Shown here one piece after another: positions 17,394-26,773 of a stretch of DNA of 64,000 nt (positions are counted from its first letter, which is position 1; every line of letters begins with the position of its first letter). The DNA lies in contig JAIETP010000004.1 of assembly GCA_019744975.1 (NCBI GenBank), forward strand, positions 62,001 to 126,000, given 5' to 3'. Source of the stretch: Burkholderiales bacterium. GTDB lineage: Bacteria; Pseudomonadota; Gammaproteobacteria; Burkholderiales; SG8-41. The notes beneath the pieces are model-generated. The model saw only the letters and a list, made by a program, of their open reading frames with translations. It had not been told where the DNA came from and made no database searches. A program made the position numbers and the translations under genes.

Positions 17394-17660
17394 CTACTTC
17401 CTGGTATCCGGCGCCATGGGGGCGGATTTCATGTCGTCCTTGCCGGCCTTGTGCGCGTCCATCTTTTTCGCGTCCGTTTTTTGCGCGTCCTTCATGCATG
17501 CGGTGCGCGCATCGCCCTTCAGCCCTTCACACTTTTTCGCGGGATCCGCATATTCGACACGGGCACGGTCCTGCCCGGCCTTCGGCTGCGTTTGGGCATG
17601 GCTCACCGCGGTCATGCCGAGAACGGAAATCACTGCAATCATCATCATGCTGCTCTTCAT
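17394..17660 (-). CDS. Small exported Lys/Asp-rich protein
   Basis: 88 residues: a signal peptide (MMMIAVISVLGMTAVSHA) and a mature part with two Cys (KKCEGLKGDARTACMKD) and a charged Lys-rich tail (KTDAKKMDAHKAGKDDMK). The AAGGAG 6 bases before the ATG at 17660 decides the start; the longer frame upstream overlaps csbD. No family is recognised with certainty. The 'C-x9-C' segment resembles small periplasmic proteins found near CsbD/entericidin genes. It forms a same-strand cluster with those two. Confidence 0.72.
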   Translation of the reverse strand: MKSSMMMIAVISVLGMTAVSHAQTQPKAGQDRARVEYADPAKKCEGLKGDARTACMKDAQKTDAKKMDAHKAGKDDMKSAPMAPDTRK

Positions 17661-17709
17661 TTGAAACTCCTTGTGGTCATCAAAGTTGTGGCGCCTGTGT
17701 GCCGCTGAA

Positions 17710-17958
17710 TCAGTGTTTGTCGTTGCCGCCGGTGTTCCGGTCCTGCCCGGTGGCCAGGAAGGCATTGCGCATTTCCCAGGCCATGACCTGGCGCTCCGCC
17801 TCCTCCCGGGCAATGCCGTAGGATTCCTGGATGCTGCCGACCAGCTGGTCACGTTTGCCGCCAATCCGCTCGAGGTGGTCATCCGACAAGCGCCTCCACT
17901 GCTCGCGGACGGTGCCTTTGACCTTCTTCCAGTTGCCTTCGATGCGATCCCAGTTCAT
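17710..17958 (-). CDS. CsbD family stress-response protein
   Basis: 82-residue hydrophilic protein with the CsbD signature MNWDRIEGNWKKVKGTVREQW followed by LSDDHLERIGGKRDQLVGSIQ. CsbD proteins are induced by general stress; their biochemical role is not known. The ATG at 17958 has AAGGAAGGAA upstream. The C-terminal extension (after QESYGIAREEAERQV) is typical of proteobacterial members. Confidence 0.93.
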   Translation of the reverse strand: MNWDRIEGNWKKVKGTVREQWRRLSDDHLERIGGKRDQLVGSIQESYGIAREEAERQVMAWEMRNAFLATGQDRNTGGNDKH

Positions 17959-18004
17959 GAGTGTTCCTTCCTTTGAGTTGATGAATGTACAAACCGTCAG
18001 AGTG

Positions 18005-18148
18005 CTACATTTTTTCCTGGGTATCCTTCGCGGAACCCTGCAGTTTCTCGCCACCGCGCTCGATATCGCGGCCCACGCCCTGCATGGTGTTGCAACCGGC
18101 GAGGACACCCAGCATCAACAGGGCCAATACTGCTGCGGTCTTTTTCAT
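18005..18148 (-). CDS. ecnB: Entericidin A/B family lipoprotein
   Basis: 47-residue small lipoprotein. The N-terminus MKKTAAVLALLMLGVLAGC ends in a lipobox Cys and is followed by NTMQGVGRDIERGGEKLQ, the entericidin pattern. AAAGGAG is seven bases upstream of the ATG. Entericidins are small envelope lipoproteins induced in stationary phase or stress. It is first in a same-strand cluster with csbD and the small exported protein gene. Confidence 0.92.
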   Translation of the reverse strand: MKKTAAVLALLMLGVLAGCNTMQGVGRDIERGGEKLQGSAKDTQEKM

Positions 18149-18889
18149 GTTGCTGCTCCTTTAGTGATTACGATGGGATTGCGATCGGTCATGCAGGCAC
18201 CCTCACCGACCTTGCCGCCGTCATACACGTTTCCGGCGCCAAAGCGCCGTGGGATAGCCAAACCGGCTGTGCGGGTGTGGCGGGGGATCGGGTTGCTTGC
18301 TGACCGTCTGGCCTTATCTCAGCAGATGCCATGCCAGAACAATATTTATCATTAAAAACAATAACTTAATGAATTTTAACCACTATTCATTGCCACGAAA
18401 ACGTCGCCGGTGAACGACGCTGATCGACGCCGGTTGGTATATTCAGGTCAGCGCAAACCTGTCGCCGGATGCGGACAAGGGGCTTGGCGATGAGGCCGCT
18501 GAACCGCGGCCCAGGAATGGATACAGGGCGGGCTGCATGGTAATAAAGATGTGGGGGCATCAGCCGCCAGCAAGTGTTGTGGCCCGGGCAAGCCCGTGAT
18601 GCCGGACGGCTTGCGCCACCAGGCGATTGATTTTGACCGCAGCGGATAACCGCGTAAAAACGACGGATTGCCCATGTCAATGCCCTGTTTGTCACATTCC
18701 CCCGGTATATGAGCAACCCTGATGCAATAAAATAGTGTGCGACGACGGACATACCGGACCACAGGGTACATACTGCAGTCGGCCGACCCGTTATTTTCCG
18801 CGGCGATGGTTTACTCCCGTATGGTTTCCGCATCTGGTTTTCAGAATCATTGCCCGGAATAAAAATACTTGGTCAAACAACCGACAGGC
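18149..18889. other. Intergenic region without a recognised gene
   Basis: About 740 bases between divergent ecnB and the LOV-GGDEF-EAL gene. Open frames here have no SD, no recognisable motifs and atypical composition. An AT-rich patch is seen around 18345-18395. It must contain the promoters of both flanking genes, but I found no convincing sigma-70 boxes and no RNA-gene structure. Confidence 0.6.
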
Positions 18890-21154
18890 ATGACCGGCAC
18901 CACCAGCAATCGGCTGGCCACGGCATTCATTGCCGTGTTCCTGCTGGCGCTGACATTTGCCGGTTGGTATCTCGCCAGAGAATCGGAACACCGGGAATTG
19001 GTACTGTTTGGCGGACTCCTGGTCAGCCTCGTCGCAACCATTGCCTCTCTGGCTCTGGCCATCAGCAGGGAACGTTCGAGCAGATTGAGCCGGGCCAACC
19101 GCGAACTGTTTTCAGCCATCAGCGAACAGCAGACCGCCTCGGCAGCGCAGTCCGAAGCAATATCCGAAACACAGCGCATACTTGAAAGCATCACCGACGC
19201 ATTTTTTGTGCTCGATGACAGCTGGCGCTTCAGCTACCTGAATCCGAAGGCGGAGGAACTGTTCAAACGCCGCAGCGCGGACCTGCTGCACCGGAGCATC
19301 TGGGATGAGTTTCCGGAAGCAGTCGATACCGACATCTATCACCAGTACCACCGCGCGCTGCGCGAACAAAAAACCATCGAGTTTGTCGATTATTACAAAC
19401 CGCTGCACACCTGGTTCGACATCCGCGTCTATCCCTATGCCTCGGGGATTTCAGTATTTTTCCGGGACATCAACCGGCAGGTGCAGCAGGACGAAGCACT
19501 GCGGCTGCGTGAACGCGCGATTGAGGCCAGTCTCAACGCGATCCTGATCACCGATTTCCAGCAGGTGGATCACCCGATCATTTATGCCAACCCCGCTTTT
19601 GAGCGGATGACCGGATATACCGATGCGGAAATACTGGGCCGGAATTGCCGCTTCCTGCAGGGCGATGACCATGACCAGCCGGACCTGAAAAAGCTGCGCA
19701 CGCTGATCCGCGAAAAAACCGAGGGACGGGTCGTCCTGCGCAATTATCACAAGAACGGTGACTTGTTCTGGAATGAACTCTATATCGCTCCGGTGAAGGA
19801 CGGCAACGACCGGGTCACCCATTTCGTCGGGGTGCTGAACGACATCACCGAAGCCCGGAATTACCAGAATGAACTGGAGCGCCGCGCCACCCATGACCTG
19901 CTGACCGGTCTCGCCAACCGCGGACTGCTGATGGATCGGCTGCAACTGGCCGCCATCCAGGCCAAGCGGCGCAGCCAGAAAGTGGCCGCGCTGTTCATCG
20001 ACCTCGACGGCTTCAAGACGATCAACGATGGCTTCGGCCATGCCACCGGTGACCTGGTGCTGAAGCTGATCGGCAACCGCCTTGCAGCCAGCGTCCGCGA
20101 AGGCGACACCGTCGGCCGCCTCGGTGGCGACGAATTCGTGATCGTGCTCAACGACCAGGAACGCATCGAGGACGTTTCCGACGCTGTCACCCGCATCATG
20201 GATTCCGTGCTGCGGCCGATCCCGATCCAGAACCGCGAAATTGCCCTGACCTGCAGCATCGGCATCAGCGTCTGCCCTGATGACGGGGAGGAAGCCGGCG
20301 CCCTGATCAAATATGCCGACATCGCGATGTACAAGGCCAAGAGTGAAGGCAAGAACGCGTCCCGCTTCTACACCCGCGGCATGAACGATACGATCGTCCA
20401 GCGGATCACCCTGACCAACAATCTGCGACAGGCGCTGGAACGCCGCGAGTTCCTGCTGCACTACCAGCCGCAGGTGGACCTGCAGACCGGCGCCGTGCTC
20501 GGCGCCGAGGCGCTGATCCGCTGGCAGCATCCTGAGTTGGGCCTGATCTCCCCTTCACAATTCATACCCCTGGCCGAGGAATCCGGACAGATCCTGCAAC
20601 TGGGTGAGTGGGTGATCAACACCGCCTGTGCACAGAACATCGCGTTCGGCAAAACCAGCCTGCCGCCGCTGCTGATGTCGGTAAACCTGTCTGCGCGCGA
20701 GCTGTGCGACAAAAACCTGATCGAAACGATCCGCGTTGCGCTGGAGACCTCCGGCCTGCCGGCGCGATCGCTCGAGCTCGAGATCACCGAAAGCATGTTG
20801 ATGGCCGATCTCGACAACAGCCTGGAAATACTCAAAAAAATAAAGGCCCTTGGAGTCCGCCTCGCAATGGACGATTTCGGCACGGGATACTCCAGCCTGT
20901 CCTACCTGAAACGTTTCCCGATTGACCGCCTGAAAATCGACAAATCACTGGTCCGTGACGCCGCCGCCGGTCATGAGGACGCCGCACTGATCACGGCAAT
21001 CATTTCACTGGCCCACAACCTCGGCGTCAAGGTCGTCGCTGAAGGCGTGGAAACCGCCGAGCAGCGGGATTTCCTGGTCAAAGCCGGTTGTGACCAGGCA
21101 CAGGGTTTTTTCTATGGCAAGCCGGTGGACGCCGCGGAATTTCAGCGCTTGTGA
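18890..21154 (+). CDS. Membrane-bound PAS-LOV-GGDEF-EAL protein (putative blue-light c-di-GMP switch)
   Basis: 754 residues. Two TM helices (about 5-27 and 35-58), PAS (~90-205), LOV (~210-335), GGDEF (motif 412-416) and EAL (E540-A-L). The second PAS is a LOV domain: ANPAFERMTGY is followed by GRNCRFLQG, with C253 as the flavin-adduct cysteine, then the flavin-contacting Asn residues in NYHKNGDLFWNELYIAPV. The conserved signalling Gln of the last strand (FxGxQxD) is Leu316 (HFVGVLNDIT). GGDEF and EAL catalytic motifs (DDFGTGYSS, VAEGVET) are intact. The start is uncertain: TTG at 18869 or ATG at 18890, both with weak SDs. It stands next to a second EAL gene. Confidence 0.9.
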   Translation: MTGTTSNRLATAFIAVFLLALTFAGWYLARESEHRELVLFGGLLVSLVATIASLALAISRERSSRLSRANRELFSAISEQQTASAAQSEAISETQRILESITDAFFVLDDSWRFSYLNPKAEELFKRRSADLLHRSIWDEFPEAVDTDIYHQYHRALREQKTIEFVDYYKPLHTWFDIRVYPYASGISVFFRDINRQVQQDEALRLRERAIEASLNAILITDFQQVDHPIIYANPAFERMTGYTDAEILGRNCRFLQGDDHDQPDLKKLRTLIREKTEGRVVLRNYHKNGDLFWNELYIAPVKDGNDRVTHFVGVLNDITEARNYQNELERRATHDLLTGLANRGLLMDRLQLAAIQAKRRSQKVAALFIDLDGFKTINDGFGHATGDLVLKLIGNRLAASVREGDTVGRLGGDEFVIVLNDQERIEDVSDAVTRIMDSVLRPIPIQNREIALTCSIGISVCPDDGEEAGALIKYADIAMYKAKSEGKNASRFYTRGMNDTIVQRITLTNNLRQALERREFLLHYQPQVDLQTGAVLGAEALIRWQHPELGLISPSQFIPLAEESGQILQLGEWVINTACAQNIAFGKTSLPPLLMSVNLSARELCDKNLIETIRVALETSGLPARSLELEITESMLMADLDNSLEILKKIKALGVRLAMDDFGTGYSSLSYLKRFPIDRLKIDKSLVRDAAAGHEDAALITAIISLAHNLGVKVVAEGVETAEQRDFLVKAGCDQAQGFFYGKPVDAAEFQRL

Positions 21155-21221
21155 ACACCGCCCGCTTTTGAGTACCACCAGTACGGCCCGCTGCCGGCTG
21201 AACGGCCGCCACCCGCCGGAC

Positions 21222-22115
21222 TCAGCTCCGCGGCAGCACACCCTGCGGAAACAAAGGCGCGCTGCCTGCCCCGATCAGTTCCGACACCTCGCTGGGAACA
21301 AATTTGCTGGGCTGCCTGGCCGCACGACCAATCAGGAAACCCTGCGCATTATCGATGCCCAGATCGCGGAGTATGCAGAAATCAGCCATGGTCTCCACGC
21401 CTTCGGCGACCAGCGATGAGCCGCAGCCTTCGGCGATATGCTGCAGTGATCTGAGAAAATGGTATTTGACATCGTCCCCGCTGACGCCCTGAACAAAATG
21501 CATGTCGATTTTGACAAAGTCCGGTTGCAGTTCGGACCACAACCGCAGGCTTGAAAACCCTTCGCCAAGATCGTCCAGCGCCACGCGAAAACCAGCCTGG
21601 CGAAACAGCATCAGTGCGTTGCGAAAAATGGAGCGGTCGGTGATGTACTGGCTTTCCGTCAGTTCAATGGTGACTTGCGCGATATCCATGCCGCAGTCCC
21701 TGATAAAACGGCTGATCCGCTGCACGTCATCGCGCACATCCAGCACGGTCTGCGGTGTCACATTCAGGAACAACTGCTGCTGCAACCCCAGCCTCGCGTA
21801 CTGGCGCACCACTTTAAGTGCGCACAGCATATTCAATTCGATCAGCTGACCGGCGCGGGTAGCGGCATCGAACAACTTCGTCGGGGTGTGCAGGGGGCTG
21901 TCATCCGGCCCGCGAATCAAACCCTCATAGGCAAGGATTTCGCCGGTTCCGAACGCCAGTATCGGCTGGAATACCGGTTGCACCGATCGGCTTTCGATAA
22001 TCTGCAGCAACTCCTCCAGTTCACGAAACCGAGTGTTGCTCCGAGGCCGGGCTGTCGGACTGGCTGCGTCCTTGCGCCCAGGCGTTTCAGTATCCTGGAT
22101 TGTCTTGAAAGTCAT
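21222..22115 (-). CDS. Stand-alone EAL-domain phosphodiesterase
   Basis: 297-residue soluble protein. After a ~45-residue leader the whole length is an EAL domain: AYEGLIRG (EGL variant of the signature), LNVTPQTV, IELTESQ, DDLGEGFSS in place of DDFGTGYSS, DFVKIDMHFV and VAEGVET. Metal- and base-providing residues appear present, so it probably hydrolyses c-di-GMP. The ATG at 22115 follows an in-frame TTG. It is convergent with the LOV-GGDEF-EAL gene, 67 bases apart. Confidence 0.88.
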   Translation of the reverse strand: MTFKTIQDTETPGRKDAASPTARPRSNTRFRELEELLQIIESRSVQPVFQPILAFGTGEILAYEGLIRGPDDSPLHTPTKLFDAATRAGQLIELNMLCALKVVRQYARLGLQQQLFLNVTPQTVLDVRDDVQRISRFIRDCGMDIAQVTIELTESQYITDRSIFRNALMLFRQAGFRVALDDLGEGFSSLRLWSELQPDFVKIDMHFVQGVSGDDVKYHFLRSLQHIAEGCGSSLVAEGVETMADFCILRDLGIDNAQGFLIGRAARQPSKFVPSEVSELIGAGSAPLFPQGVLPRS

Positions 22116-22323
22116 CAAATGTCCCGGCTGCGGCGGCGTATCCGGTGATTATGTCCGGCGCAGGTTTCGGTGGTGTTGCAACCGCGGTTGCCACCAAAGT
22201 TTCCACCGACCCCTTTGCATGATTAAAGCACAATTTCAATGACTTGACCGGCCTTCTGAATCCAAACGGGACGGGGTGAGGCTCTGCTGCCGTTCGCCGG
22301 TTTGCCGCCGGCCTCGCAGCGCC

Positions 22324-24252
22324 TTAGCTGCCCAAGGCCAGCATCAGCTGGTTCAGGCGTTTGACAAAACCGGCCGGATCCTCAAGCTGGCCGCCCTCGG
22401 CCAGCAGTGACTGGTCAAACAGCACCGCGGCAAAATCACTGAAGCGCGACTCATCGCTTTCCGCCTGCAGGCGCTGCACCAGCGGATGTTCGGCGTTGAT
22501 TTCGAGTATCGGCTTCGCCATCGGCACTTTCTGTCCTGCCGCCTTCAGCATGCGCTGCAGTCCTGCGGTCATGTCGTGCTCATCAGCCACCAGGCAGGCC
22601 GGCGACTCGGTCAGGCGCAGGGTCACGCGCACCTCCTTGACCCGCTCTCCGAGCGCCTTGCCGATACGTTCGGTCAGCGCCTTGTGCTGCTCAGCGGCCT
22701 CGGTCTGCGCCTTTTTCTCCGCTTCGTCTTCCAGCTTGCCGAGGTCAAGCGCACCGCGCGCCACCGACTGCAGCGGCTTGCCGTCGAATTCGGTGAGAAA
22801 GGACATCATCCATTCATCGACCCGCCCCGACAGCAGCAGCACCTCGACACCTTTTTTGCGCAACACTTCGAGGTGAGGACTGGCCTTGGCTGCGATGAAG
22901 GATTCGGCGGTCACATAATAGATTTTCTCCTGTTCGGGCTTCATCCGCGAAACGTAATCCGCCAAAGACACTTCCTCGTCCGCCGTATCTTTCAGGGTCG
23001 ACGCAAAACGCAGCAACCTGGCGATGCGGTCACGGTTGACCTGGTCCTCGCCAATACCCTCCTTGAAAACCCGGCCGAATTGCTGCCAGAAGGTCGCGAA
23101 TTTCTCCTTCTGGTTTTCCGCAAGGTCCTCGATCATCGACAACACGCGTTTGACCGAGGCCGCGCGGATGGTTTCGATGTCCTTCGATTCCTGCAGGATT
23201 TCGCGCGACACGTTCAGCGGCAGATCGCCGGAATCGATGACACCGCGCACAAAACGCAGGTAATGCGGCATCAGGTTGTCGGCGTCATCCATGATGAATA
23301 CGCGTTTCACATACAACTTGATGCCGCGGCGATGTTCGCGGTCCCAAAGGTCGAAAGGCGCTCGTGCGGGGATGTACAGCAGCTGCGTGTATTCCTTGCG
23401 TCCCTCGACCTTGTTGTGCGACCAGGTCAGCGGCGCCTCGAAGTCATGCGAAACATGTTTGTAGAACTCGACGTACTGCTCGTCGCTGATATCGCTTTTC
23501 GAGCGTGCCCACAACGCGCTGGCCTGATTGACGGTCTCGTCCTTGTCGGTACTGCGGTATTTTCCGGAATCCTTGTCCCACTCCTCCTGCTTCATCAGGA
23601 TCGGCAGCGTGATGTGGTCGGAATATTTGCGCAAAATCGTGCGCAGGCGGGTGCCGTCGAGGAATTCGTCTTCATCCTTCCTAAGATGCAGTGTGACCTC
23701 GGTGCCACGCTCGGGCTTCGCCGTGGCCTCCAGCGTATATTCGCCGCCGCCGTCGGATTCCCAGCGTACGCCCTGCTCCACTGCAAGACCGGCGCGGCGT
23801 GTCACCAGCGTGACCCGGTCGGCGACCACAAACGAGGAATAAAAACCGACGCCGAACTGGCCGATCAGCTGCGCATCCTTCGCTGCATCACCGGTGAGCT
23901 TGGCGAGGAACTCGCGGGTGCCGGAACGGGCGATGGTGCCAACATTGGTAATGACTTCCTCGCGCGACATGCCGATGCCGTTGTCGCTGATGGTTACCGT
24001 GCGCGCCCCGGGATCAAATGACACGCGGATTTTCAATTCGCCATCACCTTCCAGCAGCCCCTTGTCGGTCAGCGCCTCGAAACGCAGCTTGTCGCAGGCA
24101 TCCGACGCATTGGAAACCAGTTCACGCAGGAAGATTTCCTTGTTGCTGTACAGCGAATGGATCATCAACTGCAGCAGTTGTTTGACCTCGGCCTGGAAAC
24201 CCAGGGTTTCCTTGCGCGCAGCGGTGGTATCGGTATGGGCGGTTTCAGCCAT
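22324..24252 (-). CDS. htpG: Molecular chaperone HtpG (Hsp90)
   Basis: 642 residues, normal length. GHKL ATPase domain: [25 protein letters not shown], and the lid [17 protein letters not shown]. The middle domain carries the catalytic-loop Arg region ([18 protein letters not shown]), and the C-terminal dimerisation domain follows. ATP-dependent cytosolic chaperone. The ATG at 24252 has GGAG six bases upstream; an upstream in-frame start is not needed. A sigma-32-type promoter lies about 40 bases before the start. Confidence 0.97.
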   Translation of the reverse strand: MAETAHTDTTAARKETLGFQAEVKQLLQLMIHSLYSNKEIFLRELVSNASDACDKLRFEALTDKGLLEGDGELKIRVSFDPGARTVTISDNGIGMSREEVITNVGTIARSGTREFLAKLTGDAAKDAQLIGQFGVGFYSSFVVADRVTLVTRRAGLAVEQGVRWESDGGGEYTLEATAKPERGTEVTLHLRKDEDEFLDGTRLRTILRKYSDHITLPILMKQEEWDKDSGKYRSTDKDETVNQASALWARSKSDISDEQYVEFYKHVSHDFEAPLTWSHNKVEGRKEYTQLLYIPARAPFDLWDREHRRGIKLYVKRVFIMDDADNLMPHYLRFVRGVIDSGDLPLNVSREILQESKDIETIRAASVKRVLSMIEDLAENQKEKFATFWQQFGRVFKEGIGEDQVNRDRIARLLRFASTLKDTADEEVSLADYVSRMKPEQEKIYYVTAESFIAAKASPHLEVLRKKGVEVLLLSGRVDEWMMSFLTEFDGKPLQSVARGALDLGKLEDEAEKKAQTEAAEQHKALTERIGKALGERVKEVRVTLRLTESPACLVADEHDMTAGLQRMLKAAGQKVPMAKPILEINAEHPLVQRLQAESDESRFSDFAAVLFDQSLLAEGGQLEDPAGFVKRLNQLMLALGS

Positions 24253-24290
24253 GGCAACTCCGGAAAGGGTGAACAAAATGAGTGATCAGC

Positions 24291-24319
24291 ACGTGGGGCC
24301 GGCCGCGACTGATTTCAAG
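24291..24319 (-). promoter_or_regulatory. Sigma-32 heat-shock promoter of htpG
   Basis: Minus strand reads CTTGAA, 15 bases, then CCCCACGT, close to the RpoH consensus CTTGAA-N13-17-CCCCAT. It lies directly upstream of htpG, a classic RpoH target. Confidence 0.75.
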
Positions 24320-24367
24320 CACGGCCGAAAGCGGCCGGCGCAATCGCGCCAGCCGTCAGGAATATCT

Positions 24368-24386
24368 ATAAGTATATGATTTTATT
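24368..24386 (-). repeat. 19-bp AT-rich repeat, copy A (18/19)
   Basis: AATAAAATCATATACTTAT on the minus strand, 2 bases after the stop codon of the APC permease gene. One mismatch to the identical copies at 43637 and 60539. Confidence 0.7.
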
Positions 24387-24388
24387 GA

Positions 24389-25732
24389 TTATTTATTGCG
24401 GGCGCGAGCAACCAGCAAAACCACGCCGCCGACTGCCAGCACGCCCAGTCCGACCAGCGCGTGGGCGCGGTGGTAAGTCAGGCTGGAATAGAGCAAAAAG
24501 CCGCACATCAGCACGAACACGGCCGGCAGCAGCGGATACAGGGGCACCTTGAACGGCCGCGGCGCAGCCGGTTCCTTCGCGCGCAGCACGAACAGAGCGA
24601 TGCCGGTCAGCAGGAAAAATCCCCAGAACACCGGCAGCGAATATTCAATGAGACCCTTGAAACCGGAATTCTGGATGGCGCCGAAACCGACCAGGGCCAG
24701 CGCAATCACACCCTGCACCAGCATGGCATTCTTCGGCGAACCACTGGCTTCATCCCAGCGTCCGAGATAACCCAGCATCGGCCAGTCACGGCCCAGCGCG
24801 TAATTCGAGCGTGCGCCGACGATCATCGAGCCGTTGACTGAAGTCAGCGCGGCGATGGCAATCATCACGGCAATCAGTTTTTCGCCGGTCGTGCCCCACA
24901 CCGCCTTCAGCAAATCGGCGGCGACCGCATCGGAACGCGCCATCGCGTCGTAACCGAGGCCTTTCAGATACGCCAGGTTGACCAGCAGGTAGAGCAATGT
25001 CACCACGCTGATCGCCAGCAGCAGTGCGCGCGACATATTGCGTTCGCGGTCGCGCACTTCAGCGGAAATATACGCGGCATCATTCCAGCCGCCGTAGGTG
25101 AACAATACAAAAATCATCGCCGAGCCGATGCCAAGACCCATGTACCAGGGCTGGCCGGCACCCGCCGCGGCCGGCACCGCAACCTGCGGCGGCGCCGCGA
25201 AAAAGAGGCCTGCCACCACGATCAGCACCAGTCCGCCGACTTCGAGCACGGTGAAAATGTTCTGGGTGGCCTTGCCTTCGCGGATACCGCGGTAATTCAC
25301 GTACGTCAGCACCACCACCACCAGCGCCGCCCAGATCGCCGGGGAATGGGCGCCGAGACTGACCACGCGCGACATGTAATCGCCGAACAGGTAGGCGAAC
25401 ACCGCAATCGAGCCGGCGACAATCACCGTCATCCGCGCCCAGCCGTAGAGGAAGGCCAGTGAACGGCCGAAGGCGCGCTGGATGAAGTGATACTCGCCGC
25501 CCGCCGAAGGGAAGGCTGTGGCCAGCTCGGCGTAACACAGCGCACCGATGATCGAAAATATGCCGCCGGCGATCCACACCGCGTACAGCGTAGCCTCGCC
25601 GCCGACCGCGCCGGCGACGATTGATGGTGTGCCGAAAATACCGGCGCCGACGATCAGGCCGACGATCATCGCGCAGGCGTCGGTCAGGGACAGGGTCTGG
25701 CGCGGTGCTGGCGCGGTGTCAGGTGTGCTCAT
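24389..25732 (-). CDS. APC superfamily amino-acid permease
   Basis: 447 residues with about 12 transmembrane helices. TM1 carries the APC signature MIVGLIVGAGIFGTPSIV (unwound GAGIF helix that binds the substrate amino/carboxyl groups), and TM6 has the FTYGGWNDAAYISAE pattern. Transport direction and substrate are unknown; the LAT-like GGWN motif suggests neutral amino acids. It lies 80 bases downstream of the five-gene methyltransferase cluster on the same strand and may belong to that transcript. Confidence 0.9.
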   Translation of the reverse strand: MSTPDTAPAPRQTLSLTDACAMIVGLIVGAGIFGTPSIVAGAVGGEATLYAVWIAGGIFSIIGALCYAELATAFPSAGGEYHFIQRAFGRSLAFLYGWARMTVIVAGSIAVFAYLFGDYMSRVVSLGAHSPAIWAALVVVVLTYVNYRGIREGKATQNIFTVLEVGGLVLIVVAGLFFAAPPQVAVPAAAGAGQPWYMGLGIGSAMIFVLFTYGGWNDAAYISAEVRDRERNMSRALLLAISVVTLLYLLVNLAYLKGLGYDAMARSDAVAADLLKAVWGTTGEKLIAVMIAIAALTSVNGSMIVGARSNYALGRDWPMLGYLGRWDEASGSPKNAMLVQGVIALALVGFGAIQNSGFKGLIEYSLPVFWGFFLLTGIALFVLRAKEPAAPRPFKVPLYPLLPAVFVLMCGFLLYSSLTYHRAHALVGLGVLAVGGVVLLVARARNK

Positions 25733-25812
25733 GCAAACTCCTCAGATGCGGCCGGACTGGTTTCCGGCCGGTTATTTTTCAGCAGTCATTTTCCACATCT
25801 ACTTCTCCGCTT

Positions 25813-26730
25813 TTATTTCTCATCCTGCAGTTCGTCCGAGGCGCGCTTCAATTCGCCGCGCTGGATCTGTTTTGCCGTCCATGCCAGCTGTTGCCGCGTG
25901 GTACCTTCGCCGATGACCAGCATGCCCTGGATGGTGCCGTCGCCGATACGGCCGGAGAACTCATGGCGCGGCACGCCGTTACGGCCGCCGGCAACAATAC
26001 GGATGTTCTCGCCCATGATGCGTCCGCGCAAATCGGAGCTGCGGTCGCGGATTTCGACCTTGCCTTCTATTTCCTGGAACTCCTGCTGCAGGTTGAATTC
26101 CATGGGCGTGTCGCGCCCGCCGATATTGACCAGCGACTGCCATTTGCCCGGAACGCGGGCCGGCACCACATAGGAAAAGAGATAACTGATGCCGGGTGTG
26201 CCGACCTTTTTCTCGGGAACGATCAACTCCCGCTGCTCGTCGGGATCCCACTCGCCGAGATGGTAGTCATGGGTCACGATGCGGGTGCCCGGCTTCAGCG
26301 CCATGAACTTGGGCCGCAGCCTGAGATTCATCTCCGGCAGCAGGTAGGTGCTGATCACCGTCGCCCGCGACAGGTCGGTGGTAAACAGGTTTTCCTCGAT
26401 GAAACGCACCTTGTCGGTGACGCCGGCCTTTTGCGCATTCTGGTTGGCCAGCTTCAGCAGGTAGGTATCCAGATCAACGCCGAAAGCATTGGCACCGTAC
26501 TTGGTGGCCGCGGTGATGACAAAACGGCCGTCTCCGGAACCGAGGTCGATCAGGAAATCCTTGGGGCCGATTTTCGCCATCTGCAGCATGGTATCGACAA
26601 CGATCTGCGGCGTCGGCACATACACCACGTCGCCGCGGCCTTCCTGCGCGGCTGCCGGCATGGCCATCCCGCCCATCACCAGTGCCGCAATGCCCAGAAT
26701 TTTTGCGATTTTCGTGCTTGCCATATTCAT
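25813..26730 (-). CDS. Exported FAM173-like SAM-dependent methyltransferase, paralog 1
   Basis: 305 residues, last of five tandem paralogs in transcription order. Signal peptide (ILGIAALVMGGMAMPAAAQ), then YVPTPQIVVDTMLQMA, methyltransferase motif I DLGSGDGRFVITAA, motif II GVDLD, the core strand DLSRATVISTYLLPEMNLRL, and KPGTRIVTHDYHLGEW. The C-terminal ~130 residues are beta-rich and end in the family tail FSGRIGDGTIQG...W-x-A. Key SAM-binding residues are intact. AAGGAG five bases before the ATG at 26730 fixes the start; the frame continues upstream but overlaps the neighbour. Acceptor substrate unknown. Confidence 0.85.
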   Translation of the reverse strand: MNMASTKIAKILGIAALVMGGMAMPAAAQEGRGDVVYVPTPQIVVDTMLQMAKIGPKDFLIDLGSGDGRFVITAATKYGANAFGVDLDTYLLKLANQNAQKAGVTDKVRFIEENLFTTDLSRATVISTYLLPEMNLRLRPKFMALKPGTRIVTHDYHLGEWDPDEQRELIVPEKKVGTPGISYLFSYVVPARVPGKWQSLVNIGGRDTPMEFNLQQEFQEIEGKVEIRDRSSDLRGRIMGENIRIVAGGRNGVPRHEFSGRIGDGTIQGMLVIGEGTTRQQLAWTAKQIQRGELKRASDELQDEK

Positions 26731-26773
26731 CACCACTCCTTGTTGGAATGCCTGTCGCGGCATGCGCGCAAGC

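Noticed and set aside
18387-18833. Possible gene in the 18.1-18.9 kb gap
   Set aside because: No SD, no motif, irregular composition, and conflicting frames of similar size.
22486-24021. 511-codon open frame antisense to htpG
   Set aside because: The product is rich in His, Gln, Arg and Gly, typical of the shadow of a GC-rich gene, and htpG is certain.
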